A stretch of 64,000 nt of DNA from Leclercia adecarboxylata (GCF_006874705.1 NZ_CP035382.1:372001-436000); one strand, 5' to 3'; shown: positions 1 through 9,078, numbered from the stretch's first letter. Made by a program: numbers and translations. The notes: generated by a model from the letters alone, not told the origin.

Positions 1-671
1 TTGCCCACTTCTATGACGACCTGATCGAGATGACCAGCTACTGGCATCTGCTGGGTGAAGGCACCCATACCGTGAACGGTAAAACCGTCACCGTGAACCT
101 GCGTGAGCTGAAGAAAAAGCTCTACCTGTGCCTGATGAGCGTTAACGCCCTGGAAGCGATCCGCTTCTACGTCAGCTTCGCCTGCTCCTTCGCCTTCGCG
201 GAACGCGAGCTGATGGAAGGCAACGCCAAAATCATCCGTCTGATCGCCCGTGATGAAGCCCTGCACCTGACCGGCACCCAGCATATGCTGAACCTGTTGC
301 GCAGCGGCGTGGACGATCCGGAGATGGCCGAGGTTGCTGAAGAGTGCAAGCAGGAGAGCTATGACCTGTTTGTCCAGGCGGCACAGCAGGAGAAAGAGTG
401 GGCGGAATACCTGTTCCAGGGCGGCTCCATGATTGGCCTGAACAAAGATATTCTCTGCCAGTACGTGGAGTACATCACCAACATCCGCATGCAGGCTGTG
501 GGCCTCGACCTGCCGTTCCAGACCCGCTCCAACCCAATCCCGTGGATCAACACCTGGCTGGTGTCCGATAACGTTCAGGTGGCGCCGCAGGAAGTGGAAG
601 TCAGCTCCTACCTGGTCGGTCAGATTGACTCCGAAGTCAACACCGACGATTTGAGCGACTTCCAGCTCTGA
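1..671 (+). CDS. nrdB: Class Ia ribonucleotide reductase beta subunit (3' part)
   Basis: Small subunit of the aerobic ribonucleotide reductase, which holds the di-iron/tyrosyl radical cofactor used by NrdA to reduce ribonucleoside diphosphates in the cytoplasm. The gene enters from the left edge; the readable frame begins at base 3 and gives the last 222 residues of a protein that is normally about 376 long. Visible in it are the second-half iron ligands: the Glu in FAERE and the Glu/His pair in RDEALH. The acidic C-terminal tail ending DLSDFQL is the part that docks on NrdA. The radical Tyr and first ligands lie outside the window. The stop shares one base with the start of yfaE (TGATG), so the two are translationally coupled. 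Confidence 0.97.
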   Translation, partial: AHFYDDLIEMTSYWHLLGEGTHTVNGKTVTVNLRELKKKLYLCLMSVNALEAIRFYVSFACSFAFAERELMEGNAKIIRLIARDEALHLTGTQHMLNLLRSGVDDPEMAEVAEECKQESYDLFVQAAQQEKEWAEYLFQGGSMIGLNKDILCQYVEYITNIRMQAVGLDLPFQTRSNPIPWINTWLVSDNVQVAPQEVEVSSYLVGQIDSEVNTDDLSDFQL

Positions 672-925
672 TGAGCCGCGTGACGCTTCGTCTTACTGGC
701 ACAGAACTCCTGTGCCAGGAAGAACACCCTTCCCTGCTCGTTGCGCTGGAATCCCACCAGATTGAGGTCGAATACCAGTGTCGTGAAGGCTATTGCGGCT
801 CCTGCCGCTGCCGCCTGGTGACCGGTCAGGTCGACTGGATCACCGAACCGCTGGCCTTCATCAACGAAGGGGAAATTTTGCCCTGCTGCTGCCGGGCAAA
901 AGGTGATATCGAAATCGAAATGTAA
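671..925 (+). CDS. yfaE: 2Fe-2S ferredoxin that maintains the NrdB cofactor
   Basis: An 84-residue plant-type ferredoxin. In E. coli YfaE supplies electrons for assembly and repair of the NrdB di-iron/tyrosyl radical cofactor. The cluster ligands are visible as Cys37, Cys42 and Cys45 in the CREGYCGSC stretch, with the fourth among the CCC run at 72-74. It overlaps the nrdB stop by one base, which fits the functional pairing. It ends only five bases from the convergent rhmA stop, and no clear terminator separates the two. Confidence 0.95.
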   Translation: MSRVTLRLTGTELLCQEEHPSLLVALESHQIEVEYQCREGYCGSCRCRLVTGQVDWITEPLAFINEGEILPCCCRAKGDIEIEM

Positions 926-930
926 CCCGG

Positions 931-1731
931 TCAGTAGCTGCTTTTACTGGCCCGGGCGCTGCCGGATCTGAACAGCGCCAGCCGCTCGTCCAGCGCTCCG
1001 GTATAGAGCATGGTATCGACCCCGACGGCAACAAAGTTCGCCCCCCACGCCAGACAACGCGTCGCCATCTCAGGCTCCACCGCCAGGAAGCCCGCGGCTT
1101 TACCCGTGTGTCGGATCCGGCGGATCGCCTGCTCGATAATGGCCTGCACCTGCGGATGACCGGCGTTGTCGGGATAGCCCAGCGAAGCCGACAGATCGGC
1201 CGGACCGATAAACACCCCGTCAATTCCTTCCACCTCCAGAATCGCATCCAGATTATCCAGTGCGGCTTTGCTCTCCACCTGAATAAGCAGGCACAGCTCG
1301 TCGTTGGCCCGGGCCATGTAGTTCTCCACCCGTCCCCAGCGCGCCGCCCGCGCCACGCCGGCCCCCACGCCGCGTACGCCCAGCGGCGGATAGCGCGTAG
1401 CGGAGACGATCTCCCGGGCCTGTTCGGCGCTGTCGACCATTGGGATCAGCAGCGTCCTGGCCCCAATATCCAGCACCTGTTTGATCAGGCTGCGGTCACC
1501 GTCAACCGGGCGTATCACCGGCTGGCTGGCATAAGGGGCAATCGCCTGCAACTGGTGGTAGAGATCCTGCACCGTGTTCGGCGCATGCTCCCCGTCGATT
1601 AACAGCCAGTCGTAGCCAGAGGTCGCCGCGATCTCCGCCATATAAGATGAGGTGGAGCTCAGCCACAGCCCGATCTGCGTTTCCCCGTTACGCAGAGCCT
1701 GCTTAAAGGGGTTGGAAAGAACGTTTTGCAT
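931..1731 (-). CDS. rhmA: 2-keto-3-deoxy-L-rhamnonate aldolase
   Basis: Class II aldolase of the HpcH/HpaI family (266 residues, about the usual length). It splits 2-keto-3-deoxy-L-rhamnonate into pyruvate and lactaldehyde. The catalytic His49 is in DGEHAPN and the substrate Arg74 in PVIRP. The metal ligands are the Glu of QVES and the Asp of GPADLS. It is the last gene of the minus-strand rhmR-rhmD-rhmT-rhmA run, 15 bases after rhmT, and carries out the final step of that pathway. Related HpaI/GarL aldolases act on other 2-keto-3-deoxy acids; the rhmD neighbour decides the substrate here. Confidence 0.93.
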   Translation of the reverse strand: MQNVLSNPFKQALRNGETQIGLWLSSTSSYMAEIAATSGYDWLLIDGEHAPNTVQDLYHQLQAIAPYASQPVIRPVDGDRSLIKQVLDIGARTLLIPMVDSAEQAREIVSATRYPPLGVRGVGAGVARAARWGRVENYMARANDELCLLIQVESKAALDNLDAILEVEGIDGVFIGPADLSASLGYPDNAGHPQVQAIIEQAIRRIRHTGKAAGFLAVEPEMATRCLAWGANFVAVGVDTMLYTGALDERLALFRSGSARASKSSY

Positions 1732-1746
1732 AATAAGTCCCTGATA

Positions 1747-3042
1747 TTAATGATGTACGCGATCGGCCTGCGGCACGCTGCGGGTCACGCCCAGCACCAG
1801 AATCGCCAGTGCGCCGAGGATCGCAATCCCGGCCAGCGCCAGCAGCCCGGCAGCATCGCTGCCAAATACGGTCTGGGCTTTCACCCGGATAAGCGGAGCG
1901 AGAAAACCACCCACTGCGCCAAACAGATTGACGAAGCCAATCCCCGCCGCCAGCGCGGTGCCGGAGAGCAGCTGCGTCGGCATGGTCCAGAAGACCGGCT
2001 GCACGGCGATAAACCCGACCGCGGCCACGCACAGCGCCACCATCGCAAGCCACGGCGATACCAGCCCTGAGACGCCCACTCCAATACCGGCGGCCAGCAA
2101 AGTCAGCGTGGCGATGTTGCGCCGCTCGCCGGTGCGGTCGGAGTAGCGCGGGATCAGCCAGGTGCCAAACAGCGCCGCAACCCACGGAATAGCGGTCACC
2201 ACCGAGGCGGTGAAGCCCACTTTGGTGCCGAGCAGGGCCGCCACCTGGGTCGGCAGGAAGAAGATCAGCCCGTAGACGGCGATCTGGATAGTCATGTAGA
2301 TAAACGCCAGCTGCCAGACCCGACCGTTGCGCAGGGCATCGCTCAGCCGGGACGTGGCCTTGCTCTGTTCCTCCCCCGCCAGCTGATTAATCAGCACCTG
2401 CTTCTCCTGAGCAGTGAGGAACCGCGCCTGCTGCGGGGTATCGTCCAGCCAGAAGAAGGTAAAGACCCCTGCCCCCACGGCAATCAGCCCTTCGATAATA
2501 AACATCCAGAACCAGCCGGGATGGCCCATAAAGCCGTGCATTTCCAGCAGCGCCCCGGAGAGCGGCGATCCGAGCGACAACGCCAGCGGCGCGCCCATGT
2601 AAAACAGCCCCATGATGCTGGCGCGGTTGCGCTGGGGGAACCACTGGGAGGTGAGGTAGATCATGCCGGGGAAGAAGCCTGCCTCCGCTGCCCCCAGCAG
2701 GGTGCGGATCAGCAGAAACTTACTTTCCGTGTCGGCCCACACCATCGCCGCGGAGAGGAACCCCCACAGCAGCGTGGTGGTGCCAATCCATGTCCGTGCG
2801 CCAAACTTGCGCATCAGCAGGTTAGCGGGCACCCCCAGCAGGGCGTAAACCACAAAGAAGATCCCGGCGCCCAGGGCATAGGCTTCGTTACTGAGCCCGG
2901 TATCAATCTGGTAGCTCTCTTTGGCGAAGCCGATATTAGAGCGATCCAGAAATGCCAGCACGTAGAGCGCCAGCATGAACGGGATCAGGCGGGCGCGGTT
3001 TTTCCTGACCACGCTGTCGAGCAGAGTCATACTCATGGACAA
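1747..3042 (-). CDS. rhmT: MFS transporter, probable L-rhamnonate uptake
   Basis: A 431-residue inner-membrane carrier of the major facilitator superfamily, anion:cation symporter type, with the usual 12 hydrophobic segments in two halves. The family loop pattern is seen at FLDRSNIGFA near residue 32, and the RNRASIMGLFYMG stretch follows in the first half. Close homologues in E. coli (YfaV) are assigned to L-rhamnonate uptake by genome context rather than by strong direct assay. It lies 44 bases after rhmD and 15 before rhmA, inside one transcription unit. The substrate is an inference from the operon. Confidence 0.88.
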   Translation of the reverse strand: MSMSMTLLDSVVRKNRARLIPFMLALYVLAFLDRSNIGFAKESYQIDTGLSNEAYALGAGIFFVVYALLGVPANLLMRKFGARTWIGTTTLLWGFLSAAMVWADTESKFLLIRTLLGAAEAGFFPGMIYLTSQWFPQRNRASIMGLFYMGAPLALSLGSPLSGALLEMHGFMGHPGWFWMFIIEGLIAVGAGVFTFFWLDDTPQQARFLTAQEKQVLINQLAGEEQSKATSRLSDALRNGRVWQLAFIYMTIQIAVYGLIFFLPTQVAALLGTKVGFTASVVTAIPWVAALFGTWLIPRYSDRTGERRNIATLTLLAAGIGVGVSGLVSPWLAMVALCVAAVGFIAVQPVFWTMPTQLLSGTALAAGIGFVNLFGAVGGFLAPLIRVKAQTVFGSDAAGLLALAGIAILGALAILVLGVTRSVPQADRVHH

Positions 3043-3086
3043 TCCTCAGTAAAAGGTGACGCCACGCCGAAGCGCGGCGCGACGGA

Positions 3087-4304
3087 TTAGTGGCTGTAAG
3101 GACGCTTCAGGGCACAATCGCGGTTCAGCTCGACGCCGAAGCCGGGTTTATCCAGCACCGATTTGTGGATGCGGCCATTCACCGGCACCGGTTCATCAAG
3201 CAGGATCGGATCAAACTGCGGACGCAGCGTCGCGCAGTCCGGGCTGGTCATCAGGAACTCGCTGAACGGCGTGTTGGTGAAAGTGATCACCGCATGGTGG
3301 GAGTAAACCGACGAGCCGTGCGGCACCACCAGCTGTCCCCGCGCTTTAGCGATAGCGGCGATCTCCACCAGGGTGGTTAAGCCGCCGCACCAGCCAACGT
3401 CCGGCTGCATGATATCGATCCCGGTTTCGGAGAGCGTGCGGAAGGATTGCAGGGTGCCGTGGTGCTCGCCGCTGGTCACCATCATTCCCGGCGGGGCATT
3501 GCGCTTCAGTTCGCGATAGCCTTCGTACTGCTGCGGCGGGAGGCACTCCTCAATCCACTTCAGGTTATAGGGCGCGCAGGCGTGGGCCAGTCTGGTGGCG
3601 TAATTCACGTCCTGGCTCATCCAGCAGTCGAGCATCAGCCAGAAGTCCGGACCGCATTTCTCGCGGTACTCCGCCACCATTGCCGCGTCCTGGCGGATCC
3701 CGGCGTCGCCATCGTGCGGCCCCCGGTGGGTCGGCATTTTGCCGCCGATAAAGCCCATCTCTTTCGCCAGGTCCGGCCGCGCGCCGGTAGCATAAAAGCG
3801 GATCTCATCCCGTACCGCACCGCCGAGCAGCTTGTAGACCGGCAAGCCGACCACCTTGCCGAACAGATCCCATAGCGCCAGGTCGATGCAGGAGATGGTG
3901 TTCAACACCAGCCCGCCGGATCCAGCGTAATACATGGTCGCCCCGAGCATCTGGTCGTGAATAAGCTTGATGTCGCTGACGCACTTGCCTTCAATAAAGC
4001 GGCTGAGGTGCTTCTCAACGATAAAGCAGCCCATCTCTCCGGCGGTGGAGACCGCAAAACCGGTCTGGCCGTTGTCGGCCTCCACTTCGACAACCAGCGT
4101 GCCGAGGACGTTAATGCCGAAGGACTGACGCGACTGTTCATACTGCGGATATTTACTCATTGGGGTGGCAATGTGGTCGTCGATCCAGTGGTTGGCCCCC
4201 TGGTCGTGATAATCACCACCGCCTGCGCCCTTCTCTGCCGTAGCGCCGCCGGTAAACCAGGCACGGATCTGTTTAATCTTCGGTAGGGTCATGATGTTCT
4301 CCAT
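3087..4304 (-). CDS. rhmD: L-rhamnonate dehydratase
   Basis: Enolase-superfamily dehydratase of the mandelate racemase subgroup (405 residues). It converts L-rhamnonate to 2-keto-3-deoxy-L-rhamnonate. Mg ligands are seen in [17 protein letters not shown] and SGEHHG, and the catalytic His in VVPHGSS. The frame is open for another 121 codons upstream, but those overlap rhmR in a nonsense reading. The start at MENIMTLPK (4304) matches the family, and leaves one base after the rhmR stop. It supplies the substrate of RhmA. The upstream rhamnose-to-rhamnonate oxidation enzyme is not in this window. Confidence 0.94.
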   Translation of the reverse strand: MENIMTLPKIKQIRAWFTGGATAEKGAGGGDYHDQGANHWIDDHIATPMSKYPQYEQSRQSFGINVLGTLVVEVEADNGQTGFAVSTAGEMGCFIVEKHLSRFIEGKCVSDIKLIHDQMLGATMYYAGSGGLVLNTISCIDLALWDLFGKVVGLPVYKLLGGAVRDEIRFYATGARPDLAKEMGFIGGKMPTHRGPHDGDAGIRQDAAMVAEYREKCGPDFWLMLDCWMSQDVNYATRLAHACAPYNLKWIEECLPPQQYEGYRELKRNAPPGMMVTSGEHHGTLQSFRTLSETGIDIMQPDVGWCGGLTTLVEIAAIAKARGQLVVPHGSSVYSHHAVITFTNTPFSEFLMTSPDCATLRPQFDPILLDEPVPVNGRIHKSVLDKPGFGVELNRDCALKRPYSH

Positions 4305-4305
4305 A

Positions 4306-5085
4306 TTATAAGGCTTGATCGAAGGGGCTTTTCCAGCCCAGTAAACGGGAAATATCTTTCGCGCAGGCAATCGCTTTACCGGCCAGGTAATCGCGGTTGT
4401 CCTCGTTGATCTGCAGCCGGGTACCCACCACCGAGATTGCCGCGGTAAGGTCGTTGCTGGCGTTAAAGACCGGCGCCGCCACGCAGCGCACGTCGGGGTA
4501 GTCTTCCCCGTTGTCAAAGCTCCAGCCTCTGGCGCGAATGCGTGCCAGCTCGTCGCGCATCTGCCCGGCGCTGGTGATAGTGGTAGGGGTGACCCGCTCC
4601 CAGTCCAGGCTGGCAATAATGGCCTCCTGCACCCGCTCGGGCTGCCAGGCGAGCAGGCATTTGCCAATCCCCGAGCGGGAGAGCGACAGGCTTTTCCCCT
4701 CGTGGGAACGCACGCTGATGGTTGCGGGCGACTCGATTTTGAGGATGTAGTAAGCGCTGCCGTTATCGATAATGCCGAGATGGCACAGCAGGCCGCTCTC
4801 GTCCATCAGCTGCGTCAGGCGCGGGCGCGCCATCTCACGCAGATCCATCCGGCTGACCGCATGGCCCGCCAGCTCCACCAGCCGGGTCCACAGGCAGTAG
4901 TTGTCCTGGCTGTCGAGGCTGAGAAAACGCTGTCTTCTCAGTTCACCCAGCAACAGATAGGCAGTGCTTTTCGGGATCCCCAGCGCGTCGATAATAGTCG
5001 CGGCGCTACAGGGCCCCAGACGGGCAATGGTGTCGAGAATATCGATGGCGCGGGTCAGCGCCGGTACTTTGGTTGATTCCAACAT
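4306..5085 (-). CDS. rhmR: IclR-family regulator of the rhamnonate operon
   Basis: A 259-residue IclR-type transcription factor: an N-terminal winged helix (about residues 8-60, with [10 protein letters not shown] as recognition region) followed by the IclR effector-binding domain. It heads the minus-strand rhmR-D-T-A run, one base before rhmD, so it is likely co-transcribed with the genes it controls. E. coli YfaX is the equivalent. The ligand is probably a pathway acid, but this is inferred from context. Inverted repeats around its own start codon (5075-5114) are plausible operator sites. Confidence 0.88.
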   Translation of the reverse strand: MLESTKVPALTRAIDILDTIARLGPCSAATIIDALGIPKSTAYLLLGELRRQRFLSLDSQDNYCLWTRLVELAGHAVSRMDLREMARPRLTQLMDESGLLCHLGIIDNGSAYYILKIESPATISVRSHEGKSLSLSRSGIGKCLLAWQPERVQEAIIASLDWERVTPTTITSAGQMRDELARIRARGWSFDNGEDYPDVRCVAAPVFNASNDLTAAISVVGTRLQINEDNRDYLAGKAIACAKDISRLLGWKSPFDQAL

Positions 5086-5114
5086 GCTGGACTCCAGTCC
5101 TGAATACTGGAATC
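5075..5114. promoter_or_regulatory. Candidate operator for the rhm operon
   Basis: Two nested inverted repeats surround the rhmR start codon. The outer pair is GATTCCA (5075-5081) and TGGAATC (5108-5114); the inner is the palindrome CTGGACTCCAG at 5087-5097. IclR-family proteins usually bind such palindromes near their own promoters, so autoregulation is plausible. There is no experimental support, and part of the repeat lies in coding sequence. Confidence 0.4.
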
Positions 5115-5254
5115 AGTGTTGCGGCTGAGGGCGGGTTTATTTGTGAGCGAGTTCAAATCGCCGGAGGGTTCCAGCCAGCTGGACAAACAGCAGGATAAAA
5201 TTGTGACGAACAGCGCAGAAAAAAACAGAGCGAGTACAACAGGTTGGACAACAA

Positions 5255-5278
5255 CGCGCCGGACGGGAGCCCGGCGCG
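5255..5278 (-). terminator. Probable terminator after yfaY
   Basis: A GC-rich hairpin with an 8-bp stem (CGCGCCGG at 5255-5262 pairing with CCGGCGCG at 5271-5278). On the minus strand it is followed by TTGTTGT rather than a clean T run. It lies just beyond the yfaY stop and before rhmR, so it probably separates the two units, though as a weak intrinsic terminator. Confidence 0.5.
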
Positions 5279-5284
5279 CAAAAA

Positions 5285-6484
5285 TCACGGCAGGAACAGC
5301 GTCTCGACGACGTTGATCCAGCCATGTTCAGTGGCCACCGGCTTGCCGTTCAGCCAGCGACGCAGCATGTTAAGCGCCATCATCGCGCAGACCTCCTGAC
5401 GGACTGCCAGGCTGTAGCGCGTTGTGCTCATCTTCACCCGCAGGGCGTGGGTGCCTTCCGGGGTAGCCAGGGCAAAGTTGAGATGATCTTCTTCCGCACC
5501 CGACACCGCTAACGCCAGACCGGCAAAATGTTTCACGCGCCGCTCGGCCACCCAGTGGGCAGTTTGCGCCAGGGTCTCCTCCTGGGAAGGCACCACCTCG
5601 CTTGCCAGCAGTGGAGCGCTTACCCGCGAGAGCTGTAACGCCAGCAGGCCACCGGTAAATTGCTCGCTCAGGGTCAGGCTCAGCTGGCGGGCCTGTAGAT
5701 TGCGGGCGATTTGCGCCGGGAGTCCTTCGGTGCCTTCGAAGATCAGGTTCTCACCCGCCACGCGCTGCACCTCAGGCCACAGGGCCAGCATTGCGGCCTT
5801 CTCGGTGGCCGGGCCGGTTAATTTCAGTTCGATAATCGGCATGGAGGAGCGGTAGCCCATCGTCACGCCTGGCGGTAACACCAGATGATCGAGACTCTGC
5901 GCCAGGTCGCTCTCCGAGCGGCCAAAAGTGGTGAGTCGTAAACAGATCGGGGGTTCCGGTAAGGTAAAACGCTGCCGCAGACGCGGCAGGATCTCTTTTT
6001 CCACCATCACCTTAAATTCGGACGGAACGCCGGGGGTGAAGAACATCAGGCAGCGATTAAGCTGAACGGCAAAGCCGCAGGCGGTACCGACAGGGTTATC
6101 AACCAACTCCGCGCTGGCCGGAATTTCTGCCTGTTTGCGGTTGCTGGGAGCCATCACTTTGCCGCGATCGCTGAAGAAATGCTCCATATGGCTGAGCCAC
6201 TCGGTATGCAGCACCAGCTCTTCGCCTTTCGCCGTGGCGGCGGCCAGCGCGCTCAGGTCATCGCTGGTGGGGCCGAGGCCCCCATTTACAATCAGCACAT
6301 CCGCCTGTTCGCTACGTTCACGCAGGACGTTGACCAGCGACTCCAGCGAGTCGCCCACCGTGTTACGCCGCGTTAGGGGTAATCCTTGCTCAAAGAAAAT
6401 ATCCGCCAGCCAGGCCGCATTGGTATCAGTGATTTGTCCATACAGCACTTCATCGCCAGTGGACAGCATCTCCACGTTTATCAT
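5285..6484 (-). CDS. yfaY: CinA-like protein YfaY (competence/damage-inducible CinA family)
   Basis: A 399-residue two-domain CinA-type protein. The N-terminal molybdopterin-binding-like domain carries NGGLGPTSDD near residue 75. The C-terminal domain resembles the PncC nicotinamide-nucleotide deamidase. Where PncC has ESxTGG with a catalytic Ser, this protein reads SEQFTGG, so deamidase activity is doubtful; E. coli YfaY has the same change. The start at MINVEML (6484) is chosen over an in-frame ATG ten codons upstream, because GGGAG precedes it and it matches the E. coli start. Its role in the cell is not established. Confidence 0.9.
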   Translation of the reverse strand: MINVEMLSTGDEVLYGQITDTNAAWLADIFFEQGLPLTRRNTVGDSLESLVNVLRERSEQADVLIVNGGLGPTSDDLSALAAATAKGEELVLHTEWLSHMEHFFSDRGKVMAPSNRKQAEIPASAELVDNPVGTACGFAVQLNRCLMFFTPGVPSEFKVMVEKEILPRLRQRFTLPEPPICLRLTTFGRSESDLAQSLDHLVLPPGVTMGYRSSMPIIELKLTGPATEKAAMLALWPEVQRVAGENLIFEGTEGLPAQIARNLQARQLSLTLSEQFTGGLLALQLSRVSAPLLASEVVPSQEETLAQTAHWVAERRVKHFAGLALAVSGAEEDHLNFALATPEGTHALRVKMSTTRYSLAVRQEVCAMMALNMLRRWLNGKPVATEHGWINVVETLFLP

Positions 6485-6544
6485 TGTGTTCTCCCGCATT
6501 TGTGGTGAAAACACTATAGCGCAATCGGCTGTGGGGGGAAGAGA

Positions 6545-6571
6545 GAAACAGGCGCGGCAGAACGCCGCGCC
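6545..6571 (-). terminator. Probable terminator after yfaZ
   Basis: An 8-bp GC stem (GGCGCGGC at 6551-6558 with GCCGCGCC at 6564-6571, loop AGAAC) lies just beyond the yfaZ stop. On the minus strand it is followed by TGTTTCTCTC, a broken T run, so termination is likely but perhaps incomplete. Confidence 0.6.
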
Positions 6572-6577
6572 GGGAGA

Positions 6578-7120
6578 TCAGAAGCCTGCGCTTACGCCCA
6601 CGTACGGGCCATCAGCGACGGCGTTGTCGCGGTTGCCGTCTTTGCCCGCCAGGTTAAGGTAACGGTAGCCCGCTTCAATGGTGACAGGACGCATGATGGT
6701 CCAGCGCGCACCCGCGTTGGCCTCTTCGTAGCTATCGATACCGCTGGAGAGGGAGTCCGGAGAGTAGTAGTACTCGCCAAACAGACCAAAGCTGTTGCCA
6801 ATTTTCCACTGCAGACCACCGCCTACCGCTGCCGCATAGCCTTCATCGCTGTCTTTCGGGTTGGTGTAGATGCCTTTACCGCCCACGGTGGCAAGGAACG
6901 GACCGAGAGGCACGTTCAGACCCAGACCGATGCTGGCCACGTCACCCTCATCGTCGTTATTGGTCCAGTTGCCGCTCGCGGCCAGACCCGACGTTTCGGT
7001 GCCAAAACCGACGCCAACGTTGGTGTAGTCCTCACCGGCCTGGCCGCTGATGGAAATTGCGTTCGCTGCCGCAGAAACGAACATCAGGCCGCCGAGGCCC
7101 AGTAATGCCACTTTTTTCAT
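6578..7120 (-). CDS. yfaZ: Outer-membrane protein of the YfaZ family
   Basis: A 180-residue exported protein with a clear signal peptide (MKKVALLGLGGLMFVSAAANA, cleavage after residue about 21). The mature part has alternating short beta-strand segments and ends in VGVSAGF, with the C-terminal Phe typical of outer-membrane barrels. It belongs to the YfaZ family, whose function is unknown. The start at MKKV (7120) rather than six codons upstream gives a proper signal peptide. It is divergent from the catalase gene across a 270-base gap. Confidence 0.88.
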   Translation of the reverse strand: MKKVALLGLGGLMFVSAAANAISISGQAGEDYTNVGVGFGTETSGLAASGNWTNNDDEGDVASIGLGLNVPLGPFLATVGGKGIYTNPKDSDEGYAAAVGGGLQWKIGNSFGLFGEYYYSPDSLSSGIDSYEEANAGARWTIMRPVTIEAGYRYLNLAGKDGNRDNAVADGPYVGVSAGF

Positions 7121-7243
7121 TGTCGTGATCCCGCACAATTATTTAGATAACTTCCAAAAACGCGTGATTTTAACGTGAGTCAGCCTGCGATCAACGCTGT
7201 GGTGAGATAATAAAAAAATAAGTTTGTAACGAGTTGATACTTA

Positions 7244-7268
7244 CAGGATTTAACAATGTTAAATCCTG
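7244..7268. promoter_or_regulatory. Perfect 25-bp palindrome, candidate operator
   Basis: CAGGATTTAACA (7244-7255) is mirrored exactly by TGTTAAATCCTG (7257-7268) around one central A. It lies between the divergent yfaZ and catalase genes. Neither flank has a T run, so it is not a typical intrinsic terminator. Its position and AT-rich symmetry suggest binding of a dimeric regulator; which one is not known. Confidence 0.55.
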
Positions 7269-7390
7269 AGAAACAGGTTACGCCCGGTTACCTTGCGTCC
7301 GATCAATACCTGCCCTGACGCATTTCTTTAGATTAACTTTTGCTCAAAACGGAAATTTACCGACTAATACTCACACATCAGGGAGAAAAT

Positions 7391-8839
7391 ATGAGCAAGA
7401 AAGGTTTAACCACCGCATCCGGCTGCCCCGTTGTTCACAACAATAATGTTGCCACCGCGGGCCCACGCGGACCGATGCTGCTGCAGGATGTCTGGTTCCT
7501 GGAAAAACTGGCGCATTTCGACAGAGAGGTGATCCCGGAACGTCGGATGCATGCCAAAGGCTCAGGCGCCTACGGCACCTTTACCGTTACCCGGGACATC
7601 ACCGCCTTTACCCGTGCAAAGCTGTTCTCCGCTGTCGGTAAAAAAACCGATCTCTTTGTGCGCTTCTCCACCGTGGCCGGTGAACGCGGCGCCGCCGATG
7701 CGGAACGTGATATCCGCGGCTTCTCCATCAAGTTTTACACCGAGGAAGGTAACTGGGATCTGGTCGGCAATAATACCCCTATTTTCTATCTGCGCGATCC
7801 GCTGAAGTTCCCGGATCTTAACCACGTGGTGAAACGCGATCCGCGTACCAACCTGCGTAACCCGACTTACAAATGGGATTTCTTCTCTCAACTGCCGGAA
7901 ACGCTGCACCAGCTGACCATTGACTTCAGCGATCGCGGCCTGCCGTGCTCCTATCGCACCATGCACGGCTTTGGCAGCCATGCGTTCAGCTTTATTAACC
8001 ACAACAACGAACGCTTCTGGGTGAAATTCCACCTCAAGTCCCAGCAGGGTATTGCTAACCTGCAGGACGATGAAGCCAAACGCCTGGTTGCAGAAGATCG
8101 CGAGAGCTCACAGCGGGATCTGTTTACCTCTATTGAAAAAGGCAACTTCCCGCGCTGGACGTTTTACGTGCAGATCATGCCGGAAAGCGATGCCGCGAAG
8201 GTGCCTTACAATCCGTTCGATTTGACCAAAGTCTGGCCGCACGGCGACTATCCGCTGATGGAGGTGGGTGTGCTGGAGCTGAACCGTAACCCGGATAACT
8301 ACTTTGCGGAAGTTGAGCAGGTGGCGATGTCGCCCGCTAACGTGGTCCCGGGGATTGGCTTCTCGCCGGATCGCATGCTGCAGGGGCGCCTCTTCTCCTA
8401 CGGCGATGCCCACCGCTACCGTTTAGGGGTAAACCATCACCAGATCCCGGTGAACGCCCCGCGCTGCCCGTTCCATAACTACCATCGCGACGGCGCGATG
8501 CGCGTGGATGGCAACAGCGGCAACGGCGCCACCTATGAGCCAAACAGCTTTGGCGTGTTCCAGGAACAGCCGGACTTTAGCGAGCCGCCATTGTCGCTTG
8601 AGGGTGCCGCAGACCACTGGAACCATCGTGAAGATGCCGACTATTTCAGCCAGCCGCGCAAGCTGTTTGAACTGCTGAGCCCGGAAGAGCACCAGCGAAT
8701 GTTTGAACGTATCGCCGGGGATATGCAGGATGTACCGGCGTTTATTCAGGCACGCCAGATTGCCCTGTTCAGTGAGGTTCATCCTGACTACGGAGCGGGT
8801 GTCCAGGCGGCACTGATGCGCTTAGCCGAAGAGAAGTAA
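7391..8839 (+). CDS. katA: Small-subunit monofunctional haem catalase
   Basis: A 482-residue clade-3-type catalase that turns hydrogen peroxide into water and oxygen in the cytoplasm. The distal catalytic His54 lies in [14 protein letters not shown] and the Asn in VGNNTP near 127. The proximal haem ligand Tyr337 is in [14 protein letters not shown]. The start at 7391 is chosen because GGGAG precedes it and MSKKGL opens a normal catalase N-terminus; an in-frame ATG 17 codons upstream has no such support. It differs from the large KatE and bifunctional KatG enzymes of E. coli and has no K-12 counterpart here. The following hairpin ends the transcript. The symbol follows usual naming of this family and is tentative. 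Confidence 0.92.
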   Translation: MSKKGLTTASGCPVVHNNNVATAGPRGPMLLQDVWFLEKLAHFDREVIPERRMHAKGSGAYGTFTVTRDITAFTRAKLFSAVGKKTDLFVRFSTVAGERGAADAERDIRGFSIKFYTEEGNWDLVGNNTPIFYLRDPLKFPDLNHVVKRDPRTNLRNPTYKWDFFSQLPETLHQLTIDFSDRGLPCSYRTMHGFGSHAFSFINHNNERFWVKFHLKSQQGIANLQDDEAKRLVAEDRESSQRDLFTSIEKGNFPRWTFYVQIMPESDAAKVPYNPFDLTKVWPHGDYPLMEVGVLELNRNPDNYFAEVEQVAMSPANVVPGIGFSPDRMLQGRLFSYGDAHRYRLGVNHHQIPVNAPRCPFHNYHRDGAMRVDGNSGNGATYEPNSFGVFQEQPDFSEPPLSLEGAADHWNHREDADYFSQPRKLFELLSPEEHQRMFERIAGDMQDVPAFIQARQIALFSEVHPDYGAGVQAALMRLAEEK

Positions 8840-8846
8840 AAACAGA

Positions 8847-8871
8847 ACGGGAGCTCAGGCTCCCGTTTTTT
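8847..8871 (+). terminator. Intrinsic terminator after the catalase gene
   Basis: An 8-bp stem ACGGGAGC (8847-8854) / GCTCCCGT (8859-8866) with a four-base loop is followed by a run of six T. It lies seven bases after the catalase stop. It may also slow the convergent rpn transcript. Confidence 0.9.
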
Positions 8872-8880
8872 ATTGCATGA

Positions 8881-9078
8881 CTAATGTCTGGCCTGCTCGA
8901 CAATCTCGGGTGCCAGCCCGGTCAGTTGGGTGACGATCTCGGGCGGCAGGCCCTTTTCCAGCATAGCCTTCGCGATGCGAAGCGCCTCCTGTTCAATGCC
9001 TTCCGCTCTCCCCTGACTTAACCCCTGACTTAATCCCTGAGCCATGCCCTCTTCCCGGAGAAATTGCGCAATATTCAT
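8881..9078 (-). CDS. Candidate intragenic RpnS antitoxin (internal start in rpn)
   Basis: An in-frame ATG at 9078 would give the last 65 residues of the Rpn protein (MNIAQFLREEGMAQ...). On the minus strand it is preceded by AAGGAG with a six-base spacer, a near-ideal ribosome binding site and stronger than the one at the full-length start. The product contains the GLSQ repeats and the C-terminal helices that in E. coli RpnS proteins dimerise and block the full-length nuclease. I did not find a convincing internal promoter, so the small protein may come from the full transcript. Existence is inferred from the start signal and from family knowledge. Confidence 0.65.
   Translation of the reverse strand: MNIAQFLREEGMAQGLSQGLSQGRAEGIEQEALRIAKAMLEKGLPPEIVTQLTGLAPEIVEQARH

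Noticed and set aside
4305..4667. N-terminal extension of rhmD by 121 codons
   Set aside because: It overlaps rhmR out of frame and has no similarity to enolase-superfamily proteins. The internal ATG at 4304 matches the family start.
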